A stretch of DNA of 64,000 nt from Phymatolithon calcareum. Lineage: Eukaryota; Rhodophyta; Florideophyceae; Hapalidiales. Under the pieces are notes generated by a model. It worked only from the letters and a program-made list of their open reading frames with translations, was not told the origin of the DNA and did no database searches. The position numbers and the translations under genes were made by a program. The DNA lies in assembly GCA_977006965.1 (NCBI GenBank), contig OZ345364.1, forward strand, positions 682,001-746,000, given 5' to 3'. Positions 53,901 to 63,599 of this stretch are shown here, piece after piece; the stretch's first letter is position 1; each line of letters starts with the position of its first letter.

Positions 53901-55069
53901 TGTGCGATGAAGATAAGAACATGCTTGAGCAGGGGCTTTGCTCGCGTGAACGAAAGTTGGAGCTGTCAAAAATGTACCGGCTAGCCACAATAGCCATTAA
54001 GTGCCTGGATAAACCAAACTTGCACAGGCTTCGTGAGATGGTCTGCACGACCCTTCCTATGCTTGGCCACATCTCTCTGGTTGGTGAGCTCGTGCTAGAA
54101 AAGAGTCATCAACGACTTAAACGCGCTCTAAAGGTCTCTAACAACCGAGAAGGTCAGCTGGAGGCAATGAAGAGTATTGCAACAGACGATTGGCATGGGC
54201 GATTAACGCTGGTAGCTTGCGCCTGCATTGAAAATGATCAAAAAGCATTACTGTCTGGGTATCGACTTCTTTCCGGCCGGGAATCAGTTGAGAGAATACA
54301 CGGACGGATGAATGACCGCTGCAAGACTGTTGTTAGTCGTGCCCTTGGGCCGGGGGGGTGCATTCTGTCGGAGCTTCAGGGACAAGCTAAGAGTGTTTTA
54401 TCCCCTCGCTCAGAAACGCTGGGAAAATTAGAGTGGTCCTTGAAGTGCTCTTGGGATCGAAATTCCATGGATTCACGATCGATCAATGATTGCTTTCGGG
54501 TGGAAAAGTACTTTCGTTTGGCTTTCCGGTCTGCCCTTCCGACTAGCGTGCAGATTTTTGCGGATTCTATCTCATCGCATTCACTCGCACGCCTATCTGG
54601 ACCAAGTTTCCGACGAGGAGATGTGATTGAGATTTTGTGCTGTCGACCGCAGAGCCATGAGTTTCATTTTCCTTTTCTCCTACAATCCAACTCTTCTTCT
54701 TATCCTCCGTCTCTATCTGAAACCAGTGGAGCAATTCTATGGTACATCTCTGCAGTCGTTCAAATAACTAACAAGGACGGTACCGAGATCCCAGGTAGAT
54801 CCAAGTTTTACCTCGCTGTACAGCCTTGCCTCCGCGCTCAGAATTCAAACATTACTCAATTGGTTGGGGCATTAGGGCAGAGTCTCTTCGATATGTACAA
54901 AGTTCGTAGATCATCAAGAATTTCATTTGCTGCAGTTGATTCCAGCATTAGAAGAGTGGGAGTAGTTCCAGCCAGCCTGACTGCACTGAATCCAGTACCT
55001 GCCATTGTCAACGGAGATCCTTTCTTTGCTCTAACAAGGCAAAAAGGATATCCGCCGCGTCAAGGGTAA
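50918..55069 (+). CDS. ORF B, TNP2/KDZ-like DDE/D transposase (1383 aa)
   Basis: One exon from ATG 50918. The N-terminus is strongly basic (KRRRRSRHRHE, residues 14-24), a nuclear-localisation or DNA-binding tail, followed by an acidic linker (60-105). Residues 620-740 resemble the tnp2 catalytic core: W-D-G-F-N (Asp627); then SLTPPGVKATTVLDRIMRD in the position of the conserved Pro-Gly segment; then VVGDTPALNSALD (Asp713); then C-C-H-L-C (731-735). Further on is A-P-D-H-L-L (833-838), like the D-x-x-H segment of these transposases, and GHISLVGELVLEKSHQRLK (1050-1068), where Glu1057 or Glu1061 could be the third catalytic acid. The insertion between the second Asp and this Glu is long, as expected in CACTA and KDZ families. 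It would cut and join transposon ends. The subfamily is uncertain, and a domesticated transposase is possible. Confidence 0.72.
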   Translation: MGRKAALKRAFPGKRRRRSRHRHEENMTGGRCSGPIHTPPMGTCEDFIISPVKEDVNDDNGQAESTPSRELEMGNVDYTESIDANELDETETDCGEQGGEEEAMSIESARAVVPAARAGNISDTGQASSTMSVSKELILDNWRVLWAFILTRGGRKLTKEQYQSVRTLAEGFSSMTATSWKVDAANVDFDAHGSRNRVSVLPHYSTIQKIYTPLVLNRLAPRAVEHEEIVDESKAGARFKSRTSDDEAKISFRTILPSEYARADMSSPAVWKEMCSTSLYAMEDAAQSAPRVSATECIDIVPLVAARAWFYGPPKSMFTDLDETASASECSSFAEVGDVVTVRMFGDQRISGFSEALKRGFGVQNSHLSIRGVLSHSWTVHSSSRANDNMYQEEYSHVLDSRDQEIFRAFNFLSYQSPTDTVAVEIPPLPIPPVQNEHSLEDFREDNTMRNQSSEMIEAQKRRRAALRERNSKMDEAWRSWEKPLLKPGDFAVLLRPCIGEECNDSERDDSPRGSLLTAVDRLASVCIVHRFWAEREERSRHAFFIAGGTDVTDGREDVPLDHRSLLHYCAAVGNCTSKRYAHVRSVSLHHKHEGPRGPQRYTPVSSVGVLDTGEPYFVYRIIIFWDGFNMRSGSSASGEGVYMLSLNLPTRARSSPNAVRILSLTPPGVKATTVLDRIMRDVVRGATDGFPDYGADGTKRRIFIDLLGVVGDTPALNSALDVLGHTARACCHLCRFVRQSKTSVGSRFGSNLGDGTQTAFRRGYFQHSAVHDSGARGETCRLLGIRSNSKNTNLPLHVFRTSLFSARDGIPAVNGLLAVPYEFDPYIGAFIAPDHLLSGHLKDCISVVLKLIPSKQHLKACEKLMLKLMRDVGLPGQNRLIDHDKASLYSMSMTEMFALGLVAELGFLGGCAEVSEPPSEGNHPDLLSCMRRRAIELVASFASLIARIWYRPDVLRDGSQAVNLYERDHGTFHMMRIRKEVDAHITKVETLCTMCDEDKNMLEQGLCSRERKLELSKMYRLATIAIKCLDKPNLHRLREMVCTTLPMLGHISLVGELVLEKSHQRLKRALKVSNNREGQLEAMKSIATDDWHGRLTLVACACIENDQKALLSGYRLLSGRESVERIHGRMNDRCKTVVSRALGPGGCILSELQGQAKSVLSPRSETLGKLEWSLKCSWDRNSMDSRSINDCFRVEKYFRLAFRSALPTSVQIFADSISSHSLARLSGPSFRRGDVIEILCCRPQSHEFHFPFLLQSNSSSYPPSLSETSGAILWYISAVVQITNKDGTEIPGRSKFYLAVQPCLRAQNSNITQLVGALGQSLFDMYKVRRSSRISFAAVDSSIRRVGVVPASLTALNPVPAIVNGDPFFALTRQKGYPPRQG

Positions 55070-55229
55070 GCTTCACTGTGAACCAAATTTACATTTTTCA
55101 TCATGGGTGACAAACCAATCCAATTCGGGGCTAGCATAAAACATAATATCCCACTTCCGCGCCTACAAATACGATAAAACAACACAGAAAGTAAAACCAG
55201 TCCAAACAGACACTCCTTGATGGCGCAAA

Positions 55230-56990
55230 TCAGTTACCGTCCATCCATGACACATCTACGTACTGCGGAGATAGAAGCGCCATGTCGTTGTTCCCGTTTG
55301 GATTTGCAGTACTCTCCCTTGATCTAAGAGCCTGGGGAATATTCAATCTTCGTTCTTTTTCCCTCTCGTATTCATCCCAGGAGATGAACTGTCTTTCCTT
55401 TCGCAAACTCTTCAGCTTCGCAGAGTCTTTCTTCGCCTTCCCTGCTTCCACACGCTTACCCATGGCGACAGTGGCCACATTATCACAATCGTCCTTGTGC
55501 AGCACTTCGAGACTTGTGCCTCCCAATGCCAGCTCTTCACACGGCCGCGAATCCCTCGACATCATCTTGCATATCATTCCCCTTAGAGCAAGCGCAGTAA
55601 TGTGAATAGCACGCAATGACAAGGCGCTTGATGAGAGCAAAGACGTTAGATTTCCCACTCCGAGCATGTCGACAAGAATTGCCGATGCCACGCGATGAAG
55701 ATTAAACGTTTCTCTGAAGACCATTGTTAGGTGAGGGTCATGGACCTCCGGGTGAATAGTGGCGTCTTCAACATCATCTTCCGTCCGCGGTAGAACCTTT
55801 TTTCGAAATATCACAGCTCCGTTCATGCATTTAAACTTGTTTTCCAGTTCCCGCCTGAACGCCTTAAGATTCGTTTGATTCGCTATCGCAACGGCACCAG
55901 CACCAATACCAATAGTATGCGCTTTCGGAATCGCCCAGATTGTACCGTAAATAATACCAGGAGGAACAAGCTCCTCCTCAAAAGCTGGACTACTCAACTC
56001 AATTGTAAATCCAGCTTCGCGAGCCTTCTCGAGTGATCCTTCTTCTTGAATGCGCTCCATCACGAACAGAAATTTCTTGAATATGACTGATCGAGATTTC
56101 ATACGCCCATCCGTCAGAACTCCCAAAACCACGGACCGAATGCAATCGATCGCAAGCTCTCGTGATTCCCGCAAAGGATCGTTGTCCAGGACGCTGCTCA
56201 CCTCGGCTTCAAGATTCTTTTGCCGCTTTCCGCCTTCTTTAACAATATGTACGATATTGTGTTTCTCAAGGCAGTCCACAACCGGCTCCACTATTTGCAT
56301 CGCAGAGGTAAAATTACCAAATGATATCATCCAGTCCGGAGCATGCTGTTGTCTGTTCTCAAAGTCATCGATGCGCGACGACAGAATTATCATGACAATT
56401 GTGCTTGAAATCATCCACGACCAGAGGGTCCCAGTCTTTCCTTCCCATTTCGTTCGATTGTCTTCCCGCGTTTTCGAGAAATACATCAAAGAAAATCCCG
56501 AAACATTGCCCAGCTTGCATCGAATGACGGACATAGTGTCTTTCATTTTCGGAGGAATCCAATTACTTAGCTGTGGATATTCGTTAACTAGGCACATAAC
56601 AATTAACATTAGAACAATCTGCACGACGCGAGGTTGGACTTTCTCATTCATAATAAGCTGGGGCAGATACTCGACGTCTTCAACCACAGGCAGCTCTCGC
56701 TTTCTGGACTTAGCCTCTCTGCTGCTTGGCCGGCCGTGACTCGAACCCGATTTGGTAGTGAAAGAAGACACGGTGGTAGTCAACGCGGTTATTTGATCGT
56801 CGAGCTTCGAAATTGCTTTCGAGTTGGACGAAAGTGCAACAAGGAGTTTTTTCTCCACTTCTTCTATCCGCCCCATGATTTGGCACATCGCTGCTTCTCC
56901 AATGGGGTTGTCCTGGCTTGTCTGCGATTGGGCTTGGGACGCCACGACGGGGTTCTCTTGACTCACCGCCGACTGATCCTGGTGATCCAT
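55230..56990 (-). CDS. ORF C, coiled-coil protein convergent to the transposase (586 aa)
   Basis: Starts at ATG 56990 and runs uninterrupted to 55230. It has a Gln/Ser-rich N-terminus (1-30) and a coiled coil at about 38-78 (EEVEKKLLVALSSNSKAISK). A basic patch KSRKRE at 94-99 looks like a nuclear signal. A long central region (105-450) has an Ile/Val/Met-rich stretch (VQIVLMLIVMCLV) more like a buried helix than a membrane span. The C-terminus is charged (SLRKERQFISWDEYEREKER). No family is recognised. Domain layout (oligomerising coiled coil plus nuclear signal) suits a DNA-binding accessory factor. It shares with ORF A a minus-strand orientation opposite to the transposase. Confidence is high that it is a real gene, low on role. 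Confidence 0.7.
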   Translation of the reverse strand: MDHQDQSAVSQENPVVASQAQSQTSQDNPIGEAAMCQIMGRIEEVEKKLLVALSSNSKAISKLDDQITALTTTVSSFTTKSGSSHGRPSSREAKSRKRELPVVEDVEYLPQLIMNEKVQPRVVQIVLMLIVMCLVNEYPQLSNWIPPKMKDTMSVIRCKLGNVSGFSLMYFSKTREDNRTKWEGKTGTLWSWMISSTIVMIILSSRIDDFENRQQHAPDWMISFGNFTSAMQIVEPVVDCLEKHNIVHIVKEGGKRQKNLEAEVSSVLDNDPLRESRELAIDCIRSVVLGVLTDGRMKSRSVIFKKFLFVMERIQEEGSLEKAREAGFTIELSSPAFEEELVPPGIIYGTIWAIPKAHTIGIGAGAVAIANQTNLKAFRRELENKFKCMNGAVIFRKKVLPRTEDDVEDATIHPEVHDPHLTMVFRETFNLHRVASAILVDMLGVGNLTSLLSSSALSLRAIHITALALRGMICKMMSRDSRPCEELALGGTSLEVLHKDDCDNVATVAMGKRVEAGKAKKDSAKLKSLRKERQFISWDEYEREKERRLNIPQALRSRESTANPNGNNDMALLSPQYVDVSWMDGN

Positions 56991-59149
56991 GCTTCAGGTA
57001 GTAATTAACTGTCGTCGAGTGAACACGTAAAGTTCTCAGAGCCTTTCCAAAGGCAACCCAATTTGAAGGGCAATGGCGAGCTCTTCAACCAGTTGGGAAC
57101 TGCGCAGCCTGACGCGGTTCGTTTGCCTGGGCTATGGTTTCTTGGGTAAGTATGTCGCGCTCCAACGAGTTGTGTGACGTCGTTTGGATTGGGCGCTTCG
57201 GACGCGATTCAATTCTTCACTCGGATGGGTGATTTTCTTCCAGCACGATCTCAAGTTGAACGTGCTCTGGACATCACAGTGTTGGAGACTAGTATGCTCT
57301 TCGGAAGCGGACCCAATCGGCAATTTAGGCGGGAATCCTTCAACTGGGCCATAGTGTCCCGTCGGGACGGGACAGCTGTCGCAACGACCGTCTCTGTCTG
57401 TCTCTGTTCTGTCGATGGCGGAAAGCGATTCGTCGTCGCAATGCTGACAGTTATTCAATTCCTCCACAGTTGTGACTTCATCGTGCGCTTTGTGACGGAG
57501 AGAGATCGATTTTGATCCCGCTCTGATTTTCCACGATGGCCATATGGGAGTATGACCTACACAACTAATGAGAATGTTTGCATCAAATCAATATCACAGA
57601 TTTACAGTATAACCTCCTAAACTGCAACCCGTGTACTTGCAATCTTTGCACTGCTGCAACAGAGACGCTCAGACGAGATTGTTATACGTCAAAAATATAA
57701 CAATTTTAAGGTCCATTAGAACCTGCTTTATTGCAATGAAGTGCGGAAAGGGCAATAATTTTGGTTATATTTATGAAGGCATATTGCAGCTTCGATCTGC
57801 TCTCATCGCTTGCTTGTCCATGGATGGTATCGTAGAGCAGTGAGGCAAAATTATGAATACAATCATTTCTGGACTGTAATTTGTGTCAACAGACGACATG
57901 ATTGACTCTGTACCGCAACGTTGCAGTTAAGCGGACTGTATTGTATAAAGCTAGCTGACTGTCTATAGATGAGTAAAATTTATTCTCGCTGTGACAGGCT
58001 GTGACAGTTGATGTCTGCCAAGTCTTCCAATCGTGGCTTTATGTTCATACATAAATGGATCAAATACGAACGTTCAATTGTAGTCCATGCTGCGTATTCC
58101 ACGTATCGCACGCTCGAAGCCCATACATGAAGATCGAACTACGCGCACGATTCAAACAACTTGGTATAAAGGCAAGCGTCGGGCTGCTGCTACCTGTGCA
58201 CCAAGGTACACGCCATGGTGCAATGGTGCGTTGGCAGCACCATTCCACATGTACCCGTCGAGAGCGTATCTGCACCATCTGTTTCCTCATCTGGCTCTGC
58301 ACAGCACTGAGCGAAGGTAATTCATTATCGTAACGTCTGATCGGTACGTTTACCGCCCTACTCGCCTCAAGTTCTTTCACCGGTATCTGACATTGTCGTT
58401 TTCGTGCTTTCTAAATTAATAGCGGCCGAATGCTGAATAATCTCTGTGTGCCTCGTCGCTCATGGGTGTCGTTATTATCGTCGTCAACAATTGCGTTGAG
58501 TTTTGATCGAGCATTTCGACTCGTTTCATCATCTGGTAAGCAAGTTTTCGCCAATGTCTTCTAATCTTCTTCGAAGAGACTGAGACTTTATAGTTCCATG
58601 CTCAGCGCTGATTGAGGCAGGCTAGTTGCATTGATGGTTTGTGTTCATCCGTCCAAGAATGTTTCGACTAAGCATGGAATACCCGTGCTCCCTGATCTCT
58701 TATTTCGGCTCTTCAGTTCATCTCGAAAGCATTTATATACGCACGCGTTTCCATCCATTGTTCCAATATTCACGCTCATGTGTACAACGTGACCAACTTG
58801 GTCAAAAGCGCGACCTTCGGGTTGATTCTCCCTTTGTTGCGCACAGGTGTCGCACTTACCGTCGTCAAAAAGTACATTGAGTTTCGATCGGGTATGTTGA
58901 CTCTATTCTTCGTCTGGTACGGGCGACTCCGCCCATGTGCTCCTCGATCTCGTATTTCGGATCCCTAAGGTTTCTCGAAAGGGTTTTCTATGCATGTATT
59001 TCAACCCATTGCTCTAATCGATATTTGAACTCTCGCCCCCAATGGTATGTGCTGATTGCAGGGTCATAGCGTTGATCATCATTGGCTTCCCCATGAAGCA
59101 ATTTTCGACTGTGTGCTGTGTACCCCTGCTCTCGACGGTATGGATTTGC
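56991..59149. other. Right flank of the three-gene unit and unrecognised sequence
   Basis: Frames of up to 113 codons on both strands at 57132-57515 overlap each other and have no recognisable domain. The rest is stop-rich. The right terminus of the putative transposon should be here, but none was found. A perfect short repeat GCTGTGACA near 57990-58008 is not informative. Confidence 0.4.
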
Positions 59150-59290
59150 CTCATTCATTTTTGCCTTTTCCCCTATTGGGTCCAGCAGCGATTCGAAGGT
59201 CTAAGTTTTTTTCCACTCTACTCTACTGTTAGCGAGCTGGACTCCGGTTTGGATGTCTAGGCTAGGTACGTCACCAAACATGGATTTTCC
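59150..59290 (-). repeat. CR1/RTE-like LINE 3' end, second copy
   Basis: In plus orientation, CATTCATTTTTGCCTTTTCC, then GGTCTAAG, CCACTCTACTCTA, GAGCTGGACT, TTGGATGTCTAGG and ACGTCACCAAACATGGA, corresponds block by block to 40420-40550 (CATTCATTTTGCGTATTCC...GACGTCGCCAAAGATTGA). It is the 3' end only, moderately diverged. Confidence 0.65.
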
Positions 59291-62200
59291 TCAGTTACTT
59301 CTTCTTTTTCTTGCTTTCGCTCACTTCTGACATTTTCTCCTCCTCACTTGCACTTCAACTATCTTGTTTAGTTTAGAATTATCTTTCAAGCTCATGTAAA
59401 TAGTGGTAGTTTCTTGAGATCAAATCAAACGCAAGATCAGCTCATGGACCCAAATATCCTGAAGCATTCCATTTTAATGATGATTCTGACATCCTGAACC
59501 CTATTGATTTTATAGTCCAGAGTGTAGAACTTTCTTTCCCGTCACATGGTATTACGAAACGCTAGATCCGAGTAAAAAAGATTCCATTCAATGCTTTTCG
59601 CATGCAAAGTTTTGCATTGCACAACTTCCCGTTCAGAGCGTCTTTCCCCATTCAACAGAGATCTAATCTCTCTCATCCAGAACAGTGTGACCGCACATGC
59701 GCCACACCACAAGTCATTCTGTGCGACATCCAATGTCCATCGTACCACATTGAAGTGCCTTGAATGAGAGCACGATGCTCCATGCATCGCGCTCTTGAGC
59801 TCTCCTTAATAGGCTTTCATCAACTCTTGTACTTCCGCTTGCGTACTCCACGACCGCACCACCTAAATCCCTCTTTTACGGGTTTCGAACGCTCCAATAC
59901 ACAACTGAAGTAAACTGCCTGCACAGCACTTCGAAATTCATTCTCTGTCATTTTGTAGTTCGAAAATGCTTAATAGTCGGCACAGGTTAGGCACCTCTGC
60001 CCGAAAAAATTATCGAGGATTTCTTAAGTCCTCCTGTACCCAACTTTAAAGTGGGTATTTTATCATAATTCAAGTTGAAGTCTTGTGACTAATAAGGTCT
60101 TCTTCTCGAGCTTTTTGGCACCGGTTGCGCCCGCGGTGCAAGTTTTGAAGTATTGGCGTTCCAAAAAAAACGTGGAAGTTATTGCAAGCTATAGATGAGC
60201 ATCAAAACAATTCGACATGATAACAGCATGTCTGATTACTTGTTGCATCATTTTCTCATCTGGTGATTCTTTTTGATGCTACCGAAAATCCGATACGGCA
60301 ATTCATACCATAACTAAAGTTATGGAATTTCAAGTAAGCGGAACAGGCCCGCTATGTTCATTTGAAACACCATTCTCAGTACCTGACGTGACTATTTTTA
60401 ACCGACTTATTTTAACTTAGTTAGAGATGTACAATTAACCCTCGGTAACTAGATCCTCTTCAAGCGTATATCCTCGGTTTTCAGAATATTGCGCTCGTTC
60501 ACGAATATCGTTTACACTGAAATTTATCGAACTTTTAAGATTTTCAGAAGACTCACTTAGTAAAAATCTTGACGGCGGCGGCACGGCACGTACCTTAAAT
60601 TTTATAAAATTTTGAGTAAGTGGCACGGAGCATATTCTATATGTGTGCATTTATGTCAAAAAGACGAATGCCATCATATCGAGTGAGCGCAGATCATCCT
60701 GCAGCAGACTGTGCCTTCCCTGCCCTCCATCTCTATAGCCGCCCGACATCTCTAAGAGTTCTCGAGTGTGTGCACATCTTATTATCAACCACGTCTACAG
60801 GGAATTTTGACACTGTGCCAGCACGTGGCCATCCATATCCGCAGCAATCACAATCGCGAGAGTGCTGTCGAAAATGATCTTAACTACCTCATAATCTGCG
60901 TATGGGGATGTCTGTGAAGACATCAGCTCTGCGTAAAGCCTGTCGCTGTCAACTGCGTCCATATTTCCTACTCCGACGGCGGTTTTGGGACTTCTGTAAA
61001 GTGCGATACCACCTGACTTCTAGTCAGATTCTCCAACATTACCCATTGCAAGCAATTTTTTTGCCACAGTTGGGGTTCATATCAGGCGCAACATTTACGA
61101 AGGTATCCACTAATACATCGGCGTCACCAGGATCATCCAGTGATGCTGCAGTCTCGACTCGGACAACTCCCACGAGCCTAACGACGTCAACAATTGCAAT
61201 TATTTGAATTTATACAATCGCATCACGATCCGCTTCTCTGTCCCGTGGATTCTCAGATTCGCCAAGTGTGCCGACATCGATTGCCGCAATTAGCACGTCA
61301 ACAAAGGCTACTTCTCACACATGGGCCCGTCTCCCCGCGCAAACTCAGCAGCATCACTGATCGCTCGACCATACAGATGAGGCTGCGAAAGGAGAAGTGC
61401 TTGGTGATGCAACAGCGTCGGATTACTGGGAGATGTGGGAATTTTCAAGAATAAATGCAATTTCGGAAAAAAATGATAATAAATGGAAAAGAATGATTAG
61501 TTCACTTTGTCGTCTCCCGCTGCAACGTATTGAACCGAAGCTCTTAAAGCTCAAGGTTCGCATCCGAATTCACAACAGTTGCGTACTCTTCTACCGAAGC
61601 TTTCATTTGTAGAAACGCAACTTTAGTGGAATTAAACTTCCAGCTCAAGTTAGTTTTCCATTTCGAAGCGTGTTGCAAGCTGAAATGGAACCGTAATTCG
61701 TGCTGTAGAGTAGATTGTAGCGTAACGAACAGTGGAGCTCCTCAGAAGGGCACGAAAGCTTCTATACAATCTTGAGAAGCTCTAAAAGCGAGCCAAATAC
61801 GTGCACTCACGGGCATGGCTCAGACCCAATATATTGAGATTGCAATACGTTGCTATCTGGAAGTGCAATGTGAGATTGCGGAGAGCTTCGGTATTGCGAT
61901 TCTTATTTCATCGTCGAGGCTCCATCCATATTCTACGTGGAGTATCGTCACGCGAACGGCTATTTTTCGTTAGCTTACAGGCTAATATCGAAATTCGGCG
62001 TGAATTTAAACTTGCCAAGGGTATCAGCTATGCGTACAACGTAGTGATGCAGTGTTACGTAGACTGCGAAACACAGCATCACCTCGTTGTCGAATACAGC
62101 CACAACAACGGCGATCATTCTCACTTAATTAACACTCCACTGAGCGCGCGGGTCCCCAGTCGCCACGAGCAAGCCGAGCCCTAAAGACATCGCGTTCGCG

Positions 62201-62514
62201 TTGATACCGTTCGTTAGCAATGTGAAGCGGCATTTGATCGAGAGAACGACCGGCGACTCGTTCTAGAGAGACTGCCTGCAGCATCGGTGCTCCAAGCCGA
62301 GCTTCCCCATTCCTATCGAATGATTCATCGAGAAGACCGGCTACAGGAATCCGCACGGCCACCGAAAACGATGCTACGCCAAAGGCCAAACCCCATCTGA
62401 ACAAGCGCAACTCTACAGCGACTCTAAAACGAGGCGCAGCTCGCGATGCAGCAGAAAGACGGGACAATAAGCTCCCATTTCAAGTTCCGGTCTATGTAGG
62501 CGTACGACAAGGCG
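59291..62514. other. Stretch with no recognised gene
   Basis: Short open frames only (up to about 127 codons at 61801-62184), none with recognisable motifs. AT-rich in 59900-60600. Confidence 0.4.
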
Positions 62515-63400
62515 GTGTATGCGTACATTCGACTGATTATCATGAAAAATCAGCCGCTGGTGCACGTTGAAGACACCAAAGTGCGCAAGCTCTGCCGCCC
62601 TGATGTCAAGATATCAGTCACGACGGTCGTCCGTGTATTCTTTTACTTCGTCGAGCTCGTTCAGAGCCGAATCGCTGCCGAACTGGATTGTACTCACAGT
62701 GCTATACTCTACGACGCGTGGTATTCCAACAGCATGCATTATGATGCGGCTCTAGCTTCATATTTCACTACGTCTACGTCTCGTACAGATGCTCGCTAGG
62801 CATCGATCGTCATGCCTCGCCTTATTTTTCTGGGAAAGTCTCCAATGGGCCAGATTGACTTAGTAGACACAGAAGATGATGCAACTACTGCTGAAGCCAC
62901 TACCTTCAACGCCGAGGCACACATTCAATTTTTCCGTGAGATTTTTCCGTTCTACGGCCAAGATGTCGACGAGTGGTGTTTCTTTCTAAAGTCAGATATC
63001 ACCAGCACAAACAAGAAGGCCGCTCGGCTCGTCGAAAAGCCACATGTGAACTGTAATTCATGTAAGCTCACCTTAGAGGTCAACTCTATGGTAGATGGAC
63101 ACTCAGCTTATCAAACGCGATAGCGTTCAGGAAACGACGAAGTCAGCACAGAAGCTGAAGAACGCAGAACTACGGAAGTTTTGACGGAGTTCAAGACCAT
63201 CATGCGAAATCAAACGCAATGGTCTGGTAAGCTGCACATGCTTCGTCGATTTATCAAGATTCGAGAAGACATTGTGGAGGTCAGCGAGTCTTCTAACGGT
63301 GACATGCCCATTGATACATCGATCGTGTTTGAAGAAAAAGTCATCAGGTGCAAGCGCATGCTCGACGAAGTCTTCGTCCTGACGAAGTCGTAGCAGACTA
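62515..63400 (+). pseudogene. hAT-superfamily transposase relic, third copy
   Basis: Frames in order: TVVRVFFYFVELVQSRIAA then ILYDAWYSNSMHYDAAL (catalytic Asp region, the second residue of DGW altered to DAW), a stop, then HIQFFREIFPFYGQDVDEW and LKSDITSTN, then KLTLEVNS and LHMLRRFIKIREDIVE. Each block pairs with one in the relic at 33894-35400 (FDGW, FFAFYGQDFDEW, LISDNTNTN, NLEVND), so both descend from one family. Several stops and shifts show it is inactive. No hATC block was found before the next element. Confidence 0.75.
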
Positions 63401-63599
63401 GAAGTAATACTCTGGCGGCCTGCACGGACGATCTTGACGTACTTCTGGAATCAGTGGCTGAGCAAAAGAAGAACAGAGATGCTGCACTATACCAGAGCAA
63501 ACTCGGTTCGAAGTGAATCGCTCCAGCGGCGCCTATCGTGCCGAAACCCCTGTTCGAATCTGGAGCGGTCAAAATACAAAAATGTCTGTGTGATCAACA

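Larger units (their letters stand above)
49317..56990. mobile_element. Putative three-gene DNA transposon (ends undefined)
   Basis: Three intact intron-free ORFs fill 7.7 kb: A (49317-50342, minus), B (50918-55069, plus, transposase-like) and C (55230-56990, minus). A and B are divergent across 575 bp, which must hold both promoters. B and C are convergent with 160 bp between. Everything around is decayed, yet these are open for 341, 1383 and 586 codons. They share Ser-rich, charged protein composition and no LINE or LTR motif. Grouping them as one autonomous element is inference from compactness and integrity. Terminal repeats and target duplication were not found. Confidence 0.55.

Noticed and set aside
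49034-57282. CACTGTG at 49034 and its inverse at about 57276 as CACTA-type terminal repeats of the three-gene unit
   Set aside because: Only 7 bp match, flanks show no 2-3 bp duplication, and 7-mers recur by chance at this scale.
57132-57515. Overlapping plus and minus ORFs of about 110 codons as a fourth transposon gene
   Set aside because: Both strands are equally open, with no motif on either, so coding status cannot be supported.
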